Shown here: positions 33,725-41,236 of the stretch, piece after piece | Layout: each line of letters starts with the position of its first letter | How positions within the stretch are numbered: the stretch's first letter is position 1 | NCBI RefSeq assembly: GCF_028610675.1 | Contig: NZ_JAQQWS010000001.1 | Location: forward strand, 744,001 to 808,000 | Origin: Alkalihalobacillus pseudalcaliphilus | GTDB taxonomy: Bacteria > Bacillota > Bacilli > Bacillales > Bacillaceae_D | Length of the DNA: 64,000 bases | Reading direction: 5' to 3' | The notes under the pieces: model-generated | Told to the model about the DNA's origin: nothing | What the model saw: only the letters and a program-made list of their open reading frames with translations | The model's database searches: none | Translations under genes and position numbers: made by a program

Positions 33725-34799
33725 GAATCACGACTCCCTTTGCAACAATTTCCTGTGTTCCAATCCTCGTTTTACCGTGAGAATCCTCTAAATCCACTAA
33801 GTGATTCTCCACAGAAAATAAGGTTAAATGAGCGATATCTCCCACTTGAATTCTTCCTAACTCTGGCTTTTTAAGCCAATCGGCCGGCTGTTTTGTTACG
33901 CCATTAATTACCTCTTCTAAAGAGTACCCAATCGCTAGAAACTTCGACATTACTTTTGCTAAACTAAAAACAGGACCATTTAACCTATTTGTTTTATAAA
34001 TATCAGAACTAATTGTGTTAAAATGGATTCCTTCGCATTTGGCATATTCAGCTATTTCAAAAGAAAAGCTGGCACCACCATGCCCTACGTCTAAATGGAC
34101 GCCTCTTTTAACTGCGTCAGTCAAAACCTGTAAAGGCTTACCATTGTGATTAAATAAATTATTTTCTTTTCCATTTAAAAAATGAGTTAAAATATCATTA
34201 GTATCCAAATTAACAATAATCTCTTCAATATTTGGTGGCCCAGAGCCAATATGAACCATTAATTTCAATTCATTTTCTCTAGCCATCTCTTTCGCCAATA
34301 ATAAAGGGGCGATTCCATTTTCACACACGACACTTTGACTTATTCGTGCTTTAAGTCCTACGATCAAATCTGGATTCTCAAGAATAGTCAGCTTTGCTTT
34401 TTCACGATTAATCCAGAGTAAATTGGACAGTTCATCTTTTCGACTCAAGCCAATTTGTGAGATATTTAGAAATGCCAGTACATTCGTTTTTGCTTGATTC
34501 ATTTGAACAACAAACTCATCAAAATGATCCGCCCCACAACTTCCTGCATCCACAATTGTTGTCACGCCTTGTTTGTATCCAATTTCATCAGCTAGATCTC
34601 CGTATGGATCAAACTTTGAAAAGGCATGGACATGCATATCAATCCAACCACTTGATATATACATTCCTTGGCATGGTATAATTTCTCCTTGTGCCGTCCC
34701 GGCTTCAGCTAATTCAACGATTCTTTCTCCTTCAATAACAATATCTAAATATGTTCCATCTATTCTCTGAACTTCTTGTAGAACGAAACGCCTCTCCAT
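33678..34799 (-). CDS. Amidohydrolase/deacetylase-family metallohydrolase
   Basis: 373 residues of the dihydroorotase-like amidohydrolase superfamily. Metal ligands appear as DMHVHAF near residue 54, MVHIGSG near residue 181, DVGHGGASF near residue 237 and ISSDIYK near residue 260. Relatives are repeatedly found next to dgaE/dgaF homologues, and are annotated as deacetylase-like (the EF_0837 group). Being first in the operon suggests it prepares an N-acylated or cyclic amino-sugar acid for DgaE. The stop overlaps dgaE by 47 bases. Confidence 0.85.
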   Translation of the reverse strand: MERRFVLQEVQRIDGTYLDIVIEGERIVELAEAGTAQGEIIPCQGMYISSGWIDMHVHAFSKFDPYGDLADEIGYKQGVTTIVDAGSCGADHFDEFVVQMNQAKTNVLAFLNISQIGLSRKDELSNLLWINREKAKLTILENPDLIVGLKARISQSVVCENGIAPLLLAKEMARENELKLMVHIGSGPPNIEEIIVNLDTNDILTHFLNGKENNLFNHNGKPLQVLTDAVKRGVHLDVGHGGASFSFEIAEYAKCEGIHFNTISSDIYKTNRLNGPVFSLAKVMSKFLAIGYSLEEVINGVTKQPADWLKKPELGRIQVGDIAHLTLFSVENHLVDLEDSHGKTRIGTQEIVAKGVVIHGEYYSCEVRTKASH

Positions 34800-34838
34800 C
34801 TCTCACACCCTCTTCTCTCCACGGTCACAACATAAATA

Positions 34839-34854
34839 TAACATTATAATGTTA
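34839..34854. promoter_or_regulatory. Operator palindrome 1 of the sugar-acid operon
   Basis: TAACATTATAATGTTA is a perfect 16-base palindrome preceded by AAATA, 40 bases upstream of the amidohydrolase start. It contains a TATAAT that could serve as -10. Second copy 46 bases away. Confidence 0.75.
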
Positions 34855-34884
34855 AGTTAGCACAGTTAGTAGCAGATGTAAATA

Positions 34885-34900
34885 TAACATTATAATGTTT
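34885..34900. promoter_or_regulatory. Operator palindrome 2 of the sugar-acid operon
   Basis: TAACATTATAATGTTT repeats the first palindrome including its AAATA flank (perfect over the inner 14 bases). Centre-to-centre distance is 46 bases. Likely bound by the GntR protein encoded in the operon. Confidence 0.75.
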
Positions 34901-34948
34901 ATAAAATTTTACATGAAAACTTTGGATGTATCATATATGGACTTGCTT

Positions 34949-35506
34949 CTAATTTTCTTGTGATTGCTTTGTCTTTTTCAAGAATTTTTCTCGACGTGTT
35001 TTCATCGCCTTAGTAATATAACCACCTTTAAAGCTTCTTGGTTCAAATGAGACGATAAAAGCACTAGGCTCATACTCACTAACAATACGAATAAACTCTT
35101 TCTCACGATCCCTTCTTGCTGTACATGCAAGTAAGACTCGGACAGAATTCATACCCTCTAATTCGGATACGGATACACTAAATCCAACTTCACGTAACCG
35201 ATGAATAAGATCGTCGTTTCGATTCATGATATTAACTTCAATTGTGACATAACCGATGGCAAGCCTTTCTTCAATAATGGCTCCTATATATAAGCCGACC
35301 CCAAACCCTAATGCATAAGCAATCATATTAAGGTAATTGGATAAATCAGCAAAAACTAGTCCTAACGCGACAACATAAACAGCACCTTCTAGTACCCCGA
35401 CTGCTGCAGCACGTTCCTTCATGCCTTTAACCATCATAATCGTTCTCACAGTTAAAATTGGAACGTATAAAAGTTGAGTTGCGAAAATAATTAATGCACT
35501 AACCAT
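34949..35506 (-). CDS. UPF0316 / DUF2179 membrane protein
   Basis: 185 residues. Three N-terminal helices (about 3-22, 35-53, 58-78) with YVPILTVRTIMMVKG and LGFGVGLYIGAIIEERLAIG, then a cytosolic DUF2179 domain (about 90-170) with GFSVSVSELEGMNSVRVL. This is the YebE-like UPF0316 family; function unknown. It is separated from the sugar-acid operon by about 150 bases containing the two operators and reads the same way, so it may be its own unit. Confidence 0.88.
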   Translation of the reverse strand: MVSALIIFATQLLYVPILTVRTIMMVKGMKERAAAVGVLEGAVYVVALGLVFADLSNYLNMIAYALGFGVGLYIGAIIEERLAIGYVTIEVNIMNRNDDLIHRLREVGFSVSVSELEGMNSVRVLLACTARRDREKEFIRIVSEYEPSAFIVSFEPRSFKGGYITKAMKTRREKFLKKTKQSQEN

Positions 35507-35683
35507 AAAAATAAAGCCACCTTTCTATTGAGAACTTACCGTTCAAACTCTCTCAAGAGTACTAAATATGCACTTATTTGACTACCGTTTTTTTATGTAA
35601 TTTTTTGCTATTATTTTTGTCTATATTGTAAGGGAGTTCGCTTCTTTCTATACAGGTTTAAATAAGTTCATTTCTAGTATTTT

Positions 35684-35910
35684 TTATATGAAAGTTACTT
35701 AGGGTCGATAGTTTGTACCGTGAAGTTAGCTCGTTATCCTTCTCGCGATAAATAACCTTAGTAGGACCGTGCTCCCTGTTTAATCAGGCCGACTCCTGAT
35801 GGTGATTGAGTTGTAAACGTGCCAACAGTTTAAACAGTCGCCACTACTTTCATCTTTGTTGTTGGCGAAGTGAATCGGGCTTCACCATATGGGTTTTATA
35901 TGAAAGTTAC
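35684..35910 (+). repeat. Dispersed repeat family A, copy 3
   Basis: Begins and ends TATATGAAAGTTAC, sharing the internal landmarks of copies 1 and 2. 35896-35965 continues into sequence resembling 40070-40145 (GGGACGATGG.ATGTGCCT, AACTGGTTCTTTAAT). Short frames here look incidental. Confidence 0.85.
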
Positions 35911-35966
35911 CTAGGGACGATGGGATGTGCCTCGTAGTTAACTGGTTCTTTAATCTCTTCGCACCT

Positions 35967-36190
35967 TTTCGTGCAGATACTCCAAGGTTTGGCTTCTGCA
36001 TCTTCACGTTAAACACCTCTTTGTGCAGTTACTCCATGATTTGGCCTCAGTATCTTCAGATTAACTGCCTCTTTGTTCAGTTACGCGTTCGTTTCTTCTC
36101 TGTATCTACACATTAAACTCCTCTATGTGCAGATACTTACTCGTTCTTTATCCGTATCTTCAGATTAACCCCCTCTTTGTTCAGTTAGAA
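35967..36190 (+). repeat. Second 52-bp family C array, four units plus a partial
   Basis: Units begin at 35972, 36024, 36076, 36128 and 36180, exactly 52 bases apart. Unit 1 is close to the 8.5-9.0 kb array (TGCAGATACTCCAAGGTTTG); later units are strongly diverged but hold the period and the TCTTCA(C/G)ATTAA segment. Confidence 0.85.
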
Positions 36191-36253
36191 CATTGGAACG
36201 GCATTGAGAAAAAGAGAGTTAATTCTTATCCTTTTAGTCACCATTTTTTTCAT

Positions 36254-36291
36254 AAAAAAAGTAGTGGATAGCACAAAGGCTTTCCACTACT
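36254..36291 (-). terminator. Terminator of the EIIA gene
   Basis: AGTAGTGGA pairs with TCCACTACT, with A7 on the left (U-run on the minus transcript). Confidence 0.8.
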
Positions 36292-36300
36292 GTTTATTTG

Positions 36301-36819
36301 TTAGGCTTGAATATCAATGACGGGTGTTGCCCCTGCTTCTACATGCTCAGCGGATAAGACTTTTACTTCTTTTAAATCATCTTGATTGGTAATAACCATT
36401 GGTGTAATTGTACTATTGGCTTTTTGCTTCACTAGCTCTAGATCAAAATCAATTAGTGGATCGCCAACTTTAACTTGGTCACCTTCTTTGACATGAGCCA
36501 CAAAACCCTCTCCATTCATTTTAACGGTTTCTAAACCAATATGGATTAGAACCTCGGCTCCATTTTTGCTTTTTATGCCAATCGCATGTTTTGTTGGGAA
36601 CAACTGAATAATTTCACCATCAATAGGAGAAACAACTTGTCCATTATCAGGGCGAATCGCCACACCATCACCCATCATTTTCTCAGAAAAGGTTGGGTCT
36701 GGAACCTCACTAATTTGTACAAAACTCCCCGTTAATGGCGACATCACTTGTACTGAGCTTACTTCATTTGTTACTTCCTGTTTGTTCTTTTTATCTAATC
36801 CAAATAATTTCTTTAACAT
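36301..36819 (-). CDS. PTS glucose-type EIIA component
   Basis: Phosphocarrier of the sugar phosphotransferase system, about 172 residues. The beta-sandwich domain shows TKHAIGIKSKNGAEVLIHIG with the support and phosphorylated His, then LETVKMNGEGF, and the DVVSPIDGEI-like start VVSPIDGEIIQLF. It is a stand-alone Crr-like EIIA not fused to IIBC; it may serve IIA-less permeases encoded elsewhere. Two adjacent ATGs (36822, 36819) follow GAGGTG; the second has better spacing. The longer frame to 36846 has no ribosome site. Confidence 0.92.
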   Translation of the reverse strand: MLKKLFGLDKKNKQEVTNEVSSVQVMSPLTGSFVQISEVPDPTFSEKMMGDGVAIRPDNGQVVSPIDGEIIQLFPTKHAIGIKSKNGAEVLIHIGLETVKMNGEGFVAHVKEGDQVKVGDPLIDFDLELVKQKANSTITPMVITNQDDLKEVKVLSAEHVEAGATPVIDIQA

Positions 36820-37016
36820 CATAAACACCTCAATCGTCATTTTCAAATTTCATTGTATCATGTATATACAAGTTTAGCATTATTTCTATATATGATACTT
36901 TTCCACGAGAGGATTTATCTAAAACATTTTATTTTATGGAAAATGGGCGAAAAGCCCAAACCAATTCCATGAATGACCATACACTGTAGGGAAGAGTTTA
37001 GAAAGGAGCTGGGGAG

Positions 37017-37109
37017 ATGGGTTACGGTTTTGAAGGCGGATTTGGTTTTACTTTCATCGTAGTATTATTCATTCTTCTAGTTATTGTAGGCTCTGCTTAC
37101 ATTTGCTAA
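37017..37109 (+). CDS. YjcZ-family sporulation peptide
   Basis: A 30-residue protein, MGYGFEGGFGFTFIVVLFIL then LVIVGSAYIC. The Gly/Tyr/Phe-rich start, single hydrophobic segment and ending SAYIC are those of YjcZ/SscA-family spore peptides of Bacillus, which go into the spore coat. AAAGGAG lies ten bases before the ATG. A terminator follows at 37130. In B. subtilis such genes are late mother-cell genes; I did not identify a SigK promoter. Confidence 0.85.
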   Translation: MGYGFEGGFGFTFIVVLFILLVIVGSAYIC

Positions 37110-37129
37110 TGAAATAGACGAATGAACCG

Positions 37130-37156
37130 GCCCTATCACGGTAGGGCTCTTATTAC
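37130..37156 (+). terminator. Terminator of the YjcZ-like gene
   Basis: GCCCTA pairs with TAGGGC around TCACGG, followed by TCTTATTA. Confidence 0.65.
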
Positions 37157-37217
37157 ATAATTATTTGAAAGCAATGAAACATTTAAAAACAAATTCCATT
37201 GCTCCACTAAAAAAGAA

Positions 37218-37493
37218 CTACTCTTCGTTCACCTTATTTTTCGTAAAGCCTTTCCGATCATTTCCAATTTCAAATAAGCCCGTTGCTGATAAACCTGCAA
37301 TTCCTCCTGCCCAAAGCCTTAAGGCTAGGTCTAAATCTGTAAAAGGATATGCGACTCCACCAACAGCTAAACCAACGACAAAAGAAAGTAAGGGAATATA
37401 GTTTTTCGGAATAGATACTGTTCTTTTCACTAATTGTACTAGTGCTAATATAACAGGACTTAGGATCGTCGCAAAAATTAAAATCGTCTCCAT
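37218..37493 (-). CDS. Holin-like membrane protein (A118-type holin family)
   Basis: 91 residues with three hydrophobic segments (about 3-22, 32-52, 58-78) and a charged tail (GNDRKGFTKNKVNEE). The pattern VKRT...KNYIPLLSFVVGLAVG...RLWAGGIAGLSATGLFE is that of phage A118-type holins. No endolysin or other phage gene is next to it, so it is an orphan, either domesticated or a prophage relic. GAGGTG precedes the ATG at 37493; the GTG three codons upstream overlaps the ribosome site. Confidence 0.82.
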   Translation of the reverse strand: METILIFATILSPVILALVQLVKRTVSIPKNYIPLLSFVVGLAVGGVAYPFTDLDLALRLWAGGIAGLSATGLFEIGNDRKGFTKNKVNEE

Positions 37494-37670
37494 AAAAATC
37501 ACCTCAGTTATTTAATAGACAAGCCTTACTTCATTTTATGACTTATTCAATTCTCCCATTCTTGAAATGTGAAAATATTTAGATTAATGTTTTTATTTCA
37601 TTAGATGCAAAAAAGGCTTTTCTTGACACAGCATTTGCTCTATACTAACGAATATAGTTTATCGAAAATA

Positions 37671-37830
37671 ACTCATATAATAGCGAGGATATGGCTTGCA
37701 AGTTTCTACCAAACTACCGTAAATAGTTTGACTATGAGTGAATAATGACACGTACACATTGATGATCATGTGTTTATTTCGTCACTTATTCACGCATAGC
37801 GTGGGTAAGTGACTTTTTTATTTTTTTACT
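37671..37830 (+). ncRNA. Purine (guanine-type) riboswitch with terminator
   Basis: The aptamer 37671-37739 has P1 ACTCATA/TATGAGT, loop motifs GGATATGGC and CTACCGTAAATAG, and core TTTCTACCAA. The specificity base in GACTATG is C, indicating guanine or hypoxanthine rather than adenine. A strong terminator (GTCACTTATTCACGC against GCGTGGGTAAGTGAC, T-run) is at 37781-37830. A TTGACA at 37623 may be the -35; I find no good -10 at standard spacing. The rest of 37503-37847 holds nothing else. Confidence 0.95.
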
Positions 37831-37847
37831 AAAAAGGAGGGGTTCAC

Positions 37848-38438
37848 GTGGAGCTCTTAAAAACAGCAATCCGTGAAAAAGGAAAGGTTTTGTCAGATGA
37901 GGTTCTAAAGGTCGATCATTTTCTCAATCACCAAGTCGATACCTCACTGATGATAGAAATTGGATTAGAGTTTGCTAGACGGTTTGAAGACGACAAAATT
38001 ACGAAGGTATTAACCATTGAATCATCTGGTATTGCCCCAAGCTTAATGGCTGCCAATCAATTAGCTGTCCCACTTATTTTTGCACGAAAAAAGAAATCAT
38101 TAACGATGAATCAAAATGTATTTGTGAGCCAAGTCTACTCTTTCACAAAAAGAGAAACGAATGATATTACCGTTTCAAAAGATTTTCTTCAAGAAGGTGA
38201 TCGAGTACTAATCATCGATGACTTTTTAGCAAATGGACAAGCAGCTAAAGGTCTAATTGATATTGTCAAACAAGCAAACGCAGAAATAGCTGGCTTTGGT
38301 ATTGTCATTGAAAAATCGTTTCAAGATGGACGTCAACTACTTCTAGAACAAGGGTACCGTGTTGAATCATTAGCACGAGTTCATGCTTTAGAGAATGGCG
38401 AAGTCAAATTTGTAGATGAATTAATAGAATCCAAATAG
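37848..38438 (+). CDS. xpt: Xanthine phosphoribosyltransferase
   Basis: Converts xanthine and PRPP to XMP. 196 residues, with the PRPP-binding motif VLIIDDFLANGQA near residue 124 and FARKKKSLTMN near residue 77, matching Bacillus Xpt. It is preceded by AAGGAGG and the guanine riboswitch, and followed 45 bases later by a permease, the usual xpt-pbuX type operon. Confidence 0.96.
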   Translation: MELLKTAIREKGKVLSDEVLKVDHFLNHQVDTSLMIEIGLEFARRFEDDKITKVLTIESSGIAPSLMAANQLAVPLIFARKKKSLTMNQNVFVSQVYSFTKRETNDITVSKDFLQEGDRVLIIDDFLANGQAAKGLIDIVKQANAEIAGFGIVIEKSFQDGRQLLLEQGYRVESLARVHALENGEVKFVDELIESK

Positions 38439-38483
38439 AATCCGTGTGGCCTTTTGTGCGCAAAAGAGAAAGAAGGGAATTAA

Positions 38484-39998
38484 ATGTCAGCTAAAAGTAT
38501 CGTTTATCCTTGGTACAAAAAAGAGGATACAGATGCCTTTTTTGCCTTATTACAAAACAATCTAGCCAACTTTGTGTTAATTGCCGTAACGATGTTAGGA
38601 ATGGGGTTTCCTGCTAGTATCGTTTTCGGAAAAGTAATACCAGGTGCTGCTGTAGCGGTCATTGCCGGTAATTTATATTATGCTTATACGGCTAACCGAC
38701 TTGCTAAAAAAGAAAATCGAACAGATGTTACAGCACTTTCTTATGGAATTAGCACACCTGTAATGTTTGTGTTCTTATTTGGAATTTTAGGACCAGCCCT
38801 TGCTTTAACAGGTGATCATGAATTAGCTTGGAAAATCGGTGTCGCTGCTGCATTGATTAGTGGTTTAATTGAGGTATTAGTTTCATTTACAGGAAACTGG
38901 GTTCGTCAAAATTTACCTCGTGCTGCTTTACTCGGTGCGTTAGCTGGGGTTGCCTTAACATTTGTAGCTGGAGAGATGCTTTTCCACACATTTGCAACAC
39001 CTGTTGTAGGAATTGTCGCTTTAGCTATTATCGTAGTTGGTATCATTGGGAAAGTGGTCATGCCATTTAAAATTCCAACGTCACTTTTTGCTATCATTAT
39101 CGGAACCATTTTAGCTTTTGCATTTGGCTATCAATCTTTCACTGATTTCACCAATGCGTTTGAGTTTATTGGATTTTATCCGTTCCTTCCAACCCTCTCA
39201 TTTTTTGAAGGCTATCAATATTTATTCGGAGCTTTAGTTGGATTGTTCGCTGTTCTTATTCCTATTTCTTTATACAACGCTGTAGAAACAATGAATAATG
39301 TTGATGCGATGTCTGCTGAGGGAGATTCTTACGATGTTCGTGAATGTCAAGCTGTTGACGGTATGGGGACAGTAATCGGTGCGTTCTTTGGTGGTTTATT
39401 CCCAACAACTGTCTATATTGCTACAGTCGGTTCAAAAAAGATGGGTGCTGGTCGAGGTTATAGTATTTTAAATGCCGCTGTGTTTGCGGTTTTAGCCTTG
39501 ACAGGTGCGATTGCTGTATTATCAGCCTTAATTCCGATGGCTGCGATTGCTCCTATCCTTGTTTTTGTCGGTATTTCAATGGTTGCAACAAGTTTCTCTT
39601 CTAATGAGAAAAAATATTATCCAGCTGTCGCATTAGCTATGTTACCTTATTTAGGAAACTATATGATGACTCGTTTTAACAACGCGGCTCCAGAAGTTGT
39701 CGCTGGTATTTCTGAAGGAATTGTTCCTCTAGGACAAGGTGCTATGTTTACAGCGATTATTATTGGTGCTATTACTGTATGCATAATTGATAAAGACTTT
39801 ATAAAAGCAAGTGTCTTTTCATTGATTGGTGCGGGCTTATCTTTTATTGGCCTTATGCACGCTCCATCACTAACATGGAATGCAGCACCTGACTTTATGG
39901 TTGGTTATCTTCTCATTTCACTCTTTTTTGTATATCTACATTTTGCCGCTAAAAAAGGACAACAAAGGATTGCTGAACCTAAAAAGCATGCTGCATAA
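38484..39998 (+). CDS. NCS2-like nucleobase permease (putative purine transporter)
   Basis: 504 residues with about 12 membrane helices. ALSYGISTPVMFVFLFG and NAVETMNNVDAMSAEGDSYD near residue 265 mark a xanthine/uracil permease superfamily member, but it is longer than, and unlike, the usual PbuX partner of xpt. GFFPTT-like segment GGLFPTTVYIATVGSKKMG lies near residue 305. Guanine riboswitch control and the xpt neighbour suggest xanthine, guanine or hypoxanthine uptake. Confidence 0.82.
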   Translation: MSAKSIVYPWYKKEDTDAFFALLQNNLANFVLIAVTMLGMGFPASIVFGKVIPGAAVAVIAGNLYYAYTANRLAKKENRTDVTALSYGISTPVMFVFLFGILGPALALTGDHELAWKIGVAAALISGLIEVLVSFTGNWVRQNLPRAALLGALAGVALTFVAGEMLFHTFATPVVGIVALAIIVVGIIGKVVMPFKIPTSLFAIIIGTILAFAFGYQSFTDFTNAFEFIGFYPFLPTLSFFEGYQYLFGALVGLFAVLIPISLYNAVETMNNVDAMSAEGDSYDVRECQAVDGMGTVIGAFFGGLFPTTVYIATVGSKKMGAGRGYSILNAAVFAVLALTGAIAVLSALIPMAAIAPILVFVGISMVATSFSSNEKKYYPAVALAMLPYLGNYMMTRFNNAAPEVVAGISEGIVPLGQGAMFTAIIIGAITVCIIDKDFIKASVFSLIGAGLSFIGLMHAPSLTWNAAPDFMVGYLLISLFFVYLHFAAKKGQQRIAEPKKHAA

Positions 39999-40007
39999 AG
40001 GATAAGG

Positions 40008-40036
40008 AAAAGGACGAACCGTGTTCGTCCTTTTCT
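40008..40036 (+). terminator. Terminator of the xpt operon
   Basis: AAAAGGACGAA pairs perfectly with TTCGTCCTTTT around CCGTG. Confidence 0.88.
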
Positions 40037-40041
40037 CTGTG

Positions 40042-40165
40042 TTTGCTGGCGGCGGAGTGAATCGGGCTTTGGTATGAAAGTTACTTTGGGGCGATAGTTC
40101 GTGCCTTAAAGTTAGTAGGTTCTTTATTCCCTTCGGCTCTTTTCGTGACTTTACTCACCATATGC
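40042..40165 (+). repeat. Composite repeat fragment (family A and 35896-35965-like)
   Basis: GGCGGAGTGAATCGGGCTT and TATGAAAGTTACTTTGGGGC match family A ends; GTTAGTAGGTTCTTTATTCC with CTTCGGCTCTTTTCGTG parallels 35930-35970. Confidence 0.65.
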
Positions 40166-40181
40166 AATTAACGCTCCACTG

Positions 40182-40925
40182 TTAGTGCTCGTATATCATC
40201 TTTTTCGTCATACCGCCATCAATGGATATATTTTCGCCATTGATAAAGCTATTATCTGGATTTGTTAGAAATAAGCACGCGCTCGCAATATCCTCACCTA
40301 CACCAACTCTTTTCGAAAAGTGTTGGTCGTGATCTATCTCTCTTAAATCATTCTCTTTCCCAAAGTAAATCCAGCCTGGGCTTATGGCATTGACCGTTAT
40401 TCTCTCATTTTGTAAGCTTGCTGCAAGAGCATGAGTGATCGAAACAACACCACCTTTAGATGCTGCATAGGCTTCACTATTTGGCTCGGACATTGCAGCC
40501 CTAGTAGAGGCAATATTAATAATTGAGCCTCCAGTTTGTGTTTCTTTCATACAGGCTGCCACGGCTTTAGACATTAAGAACACACTTGTTAAATTAGTAT
40601 GTAAAACATCATTCCATTCATCTAACGATAATTCAAATAATGACTTCATCTTTGAGACACCGGCATTATTTATTAAAATATCAATTTGTAAGGTCTCACG
40701 TTTAATTTGTGATACAGCGATTTGAATGTCTTCTTCACTTCTAATATCACAAGGAATCGCACGAACCTCAAGTTGATCTTTTCTTAAACGTTCAACAGCC
40801 TCATATAACTTCACCTTATTAATATCTAATGCATAAACAAGATCTCCACGATTGGCAAACATTTTTACAATAGCCAAGCCGATACCTTGTCCAGCACCTG
40901 TCACGACGACAACACGTTTTTCCAT
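40182..40925 (-). CDS. Short-chain dehydrogenase/reductase
   Basis: 247 residues, classical SDR: TGAGQGIG near residue 8, NNAGVSK near residue 86, catalytic Ser in INIASTRAAM and YAASK near residue 152. The phrase NDPDNSFINGENISIDGGMTK near the end resembles glucose/ribitol dehydrogenase-type SDRs (TNPDNSFINGE). Substrate unknown. It is downstream of asnB on the same strand but about 310 bases apart with an intervening terminator, so likely separate. Confidence 0.88.
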   Translation of the reverse strand: MEKRVVVVTGAGQGIGLAIVKMFANRGDLVYALDINKVKLYEAVERLRKDQLEVRAIPCDIRSEEDIQIAVSQIKRETLQIDILINNAGVSKMKSLFELSLDEWNDVLHTNLTSVFLMSKAVAACMKETQTGGSIINIASTRAAMSEPNSEAYAASKGGVVSITHALAASLQNERITVNAISPGWIYFGKENDLREIDHDQHFSKRVGVGEDIASACLFLTNPDNSFINGENISIDGGMTKKMIYEH

Positions 40926-41236
40926 TATCTACCTCCTACTTTACACCTTAGTGATTTCTGTCACTAATATTCCCTATAGTAGTTCATATCCAGCTCGTTA
41001 CGTTTCCTTTCAAAAATAAAGCCATTCTCCATCTTCTAGAAATCGAAACCTCTTACTATTAACCATCATACTATTATCAACATGATAATATCCAATAGAG
41101 ATACTTATTGCCTAATCTCCATTCACCAATATATTCTTTACATCAAAAATTATAGCAAAAAAACCGCCTCTTGTAAGAAACGGTTTTTAGCTTTAATCGA
41201 TGCGATTTAACCCCTTTACTTATTCGTAAGTGGCAC
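40926..41236. other. Intergenic stretch between SDR and asnB
   Basis: Holds the asnB terminator at 41158-41188 and the SDR promoter region. A 33-codon minus-strand frame without ATG, ending FRFLEDGEWLYF, is noted but not called. Confidence 0.5.
41158..41188 (-). terminator. Terminator of asnB
   Basis: AAAAACCG pairs with CGGTTTTT around a 14-base loop with A- and T-runs both sides. Confidence 0.7.

Noticed and set aside
37623..37663. PurR boxes upstream of the xpt riboswitch
   Set aside because: Two CGAA cores are present but both face the same way and their spacing (13) is not that of a PurR box pair.
41015..41125. 33-codon minus-strand frame ending FRFLEDGEWLYF
   Set aside because: It has no ATG, GTG or TTG at a sensible place (a GGAGATTAG lies upstream but is followed by ATA) and no family resemblance; probably chance or remnant.
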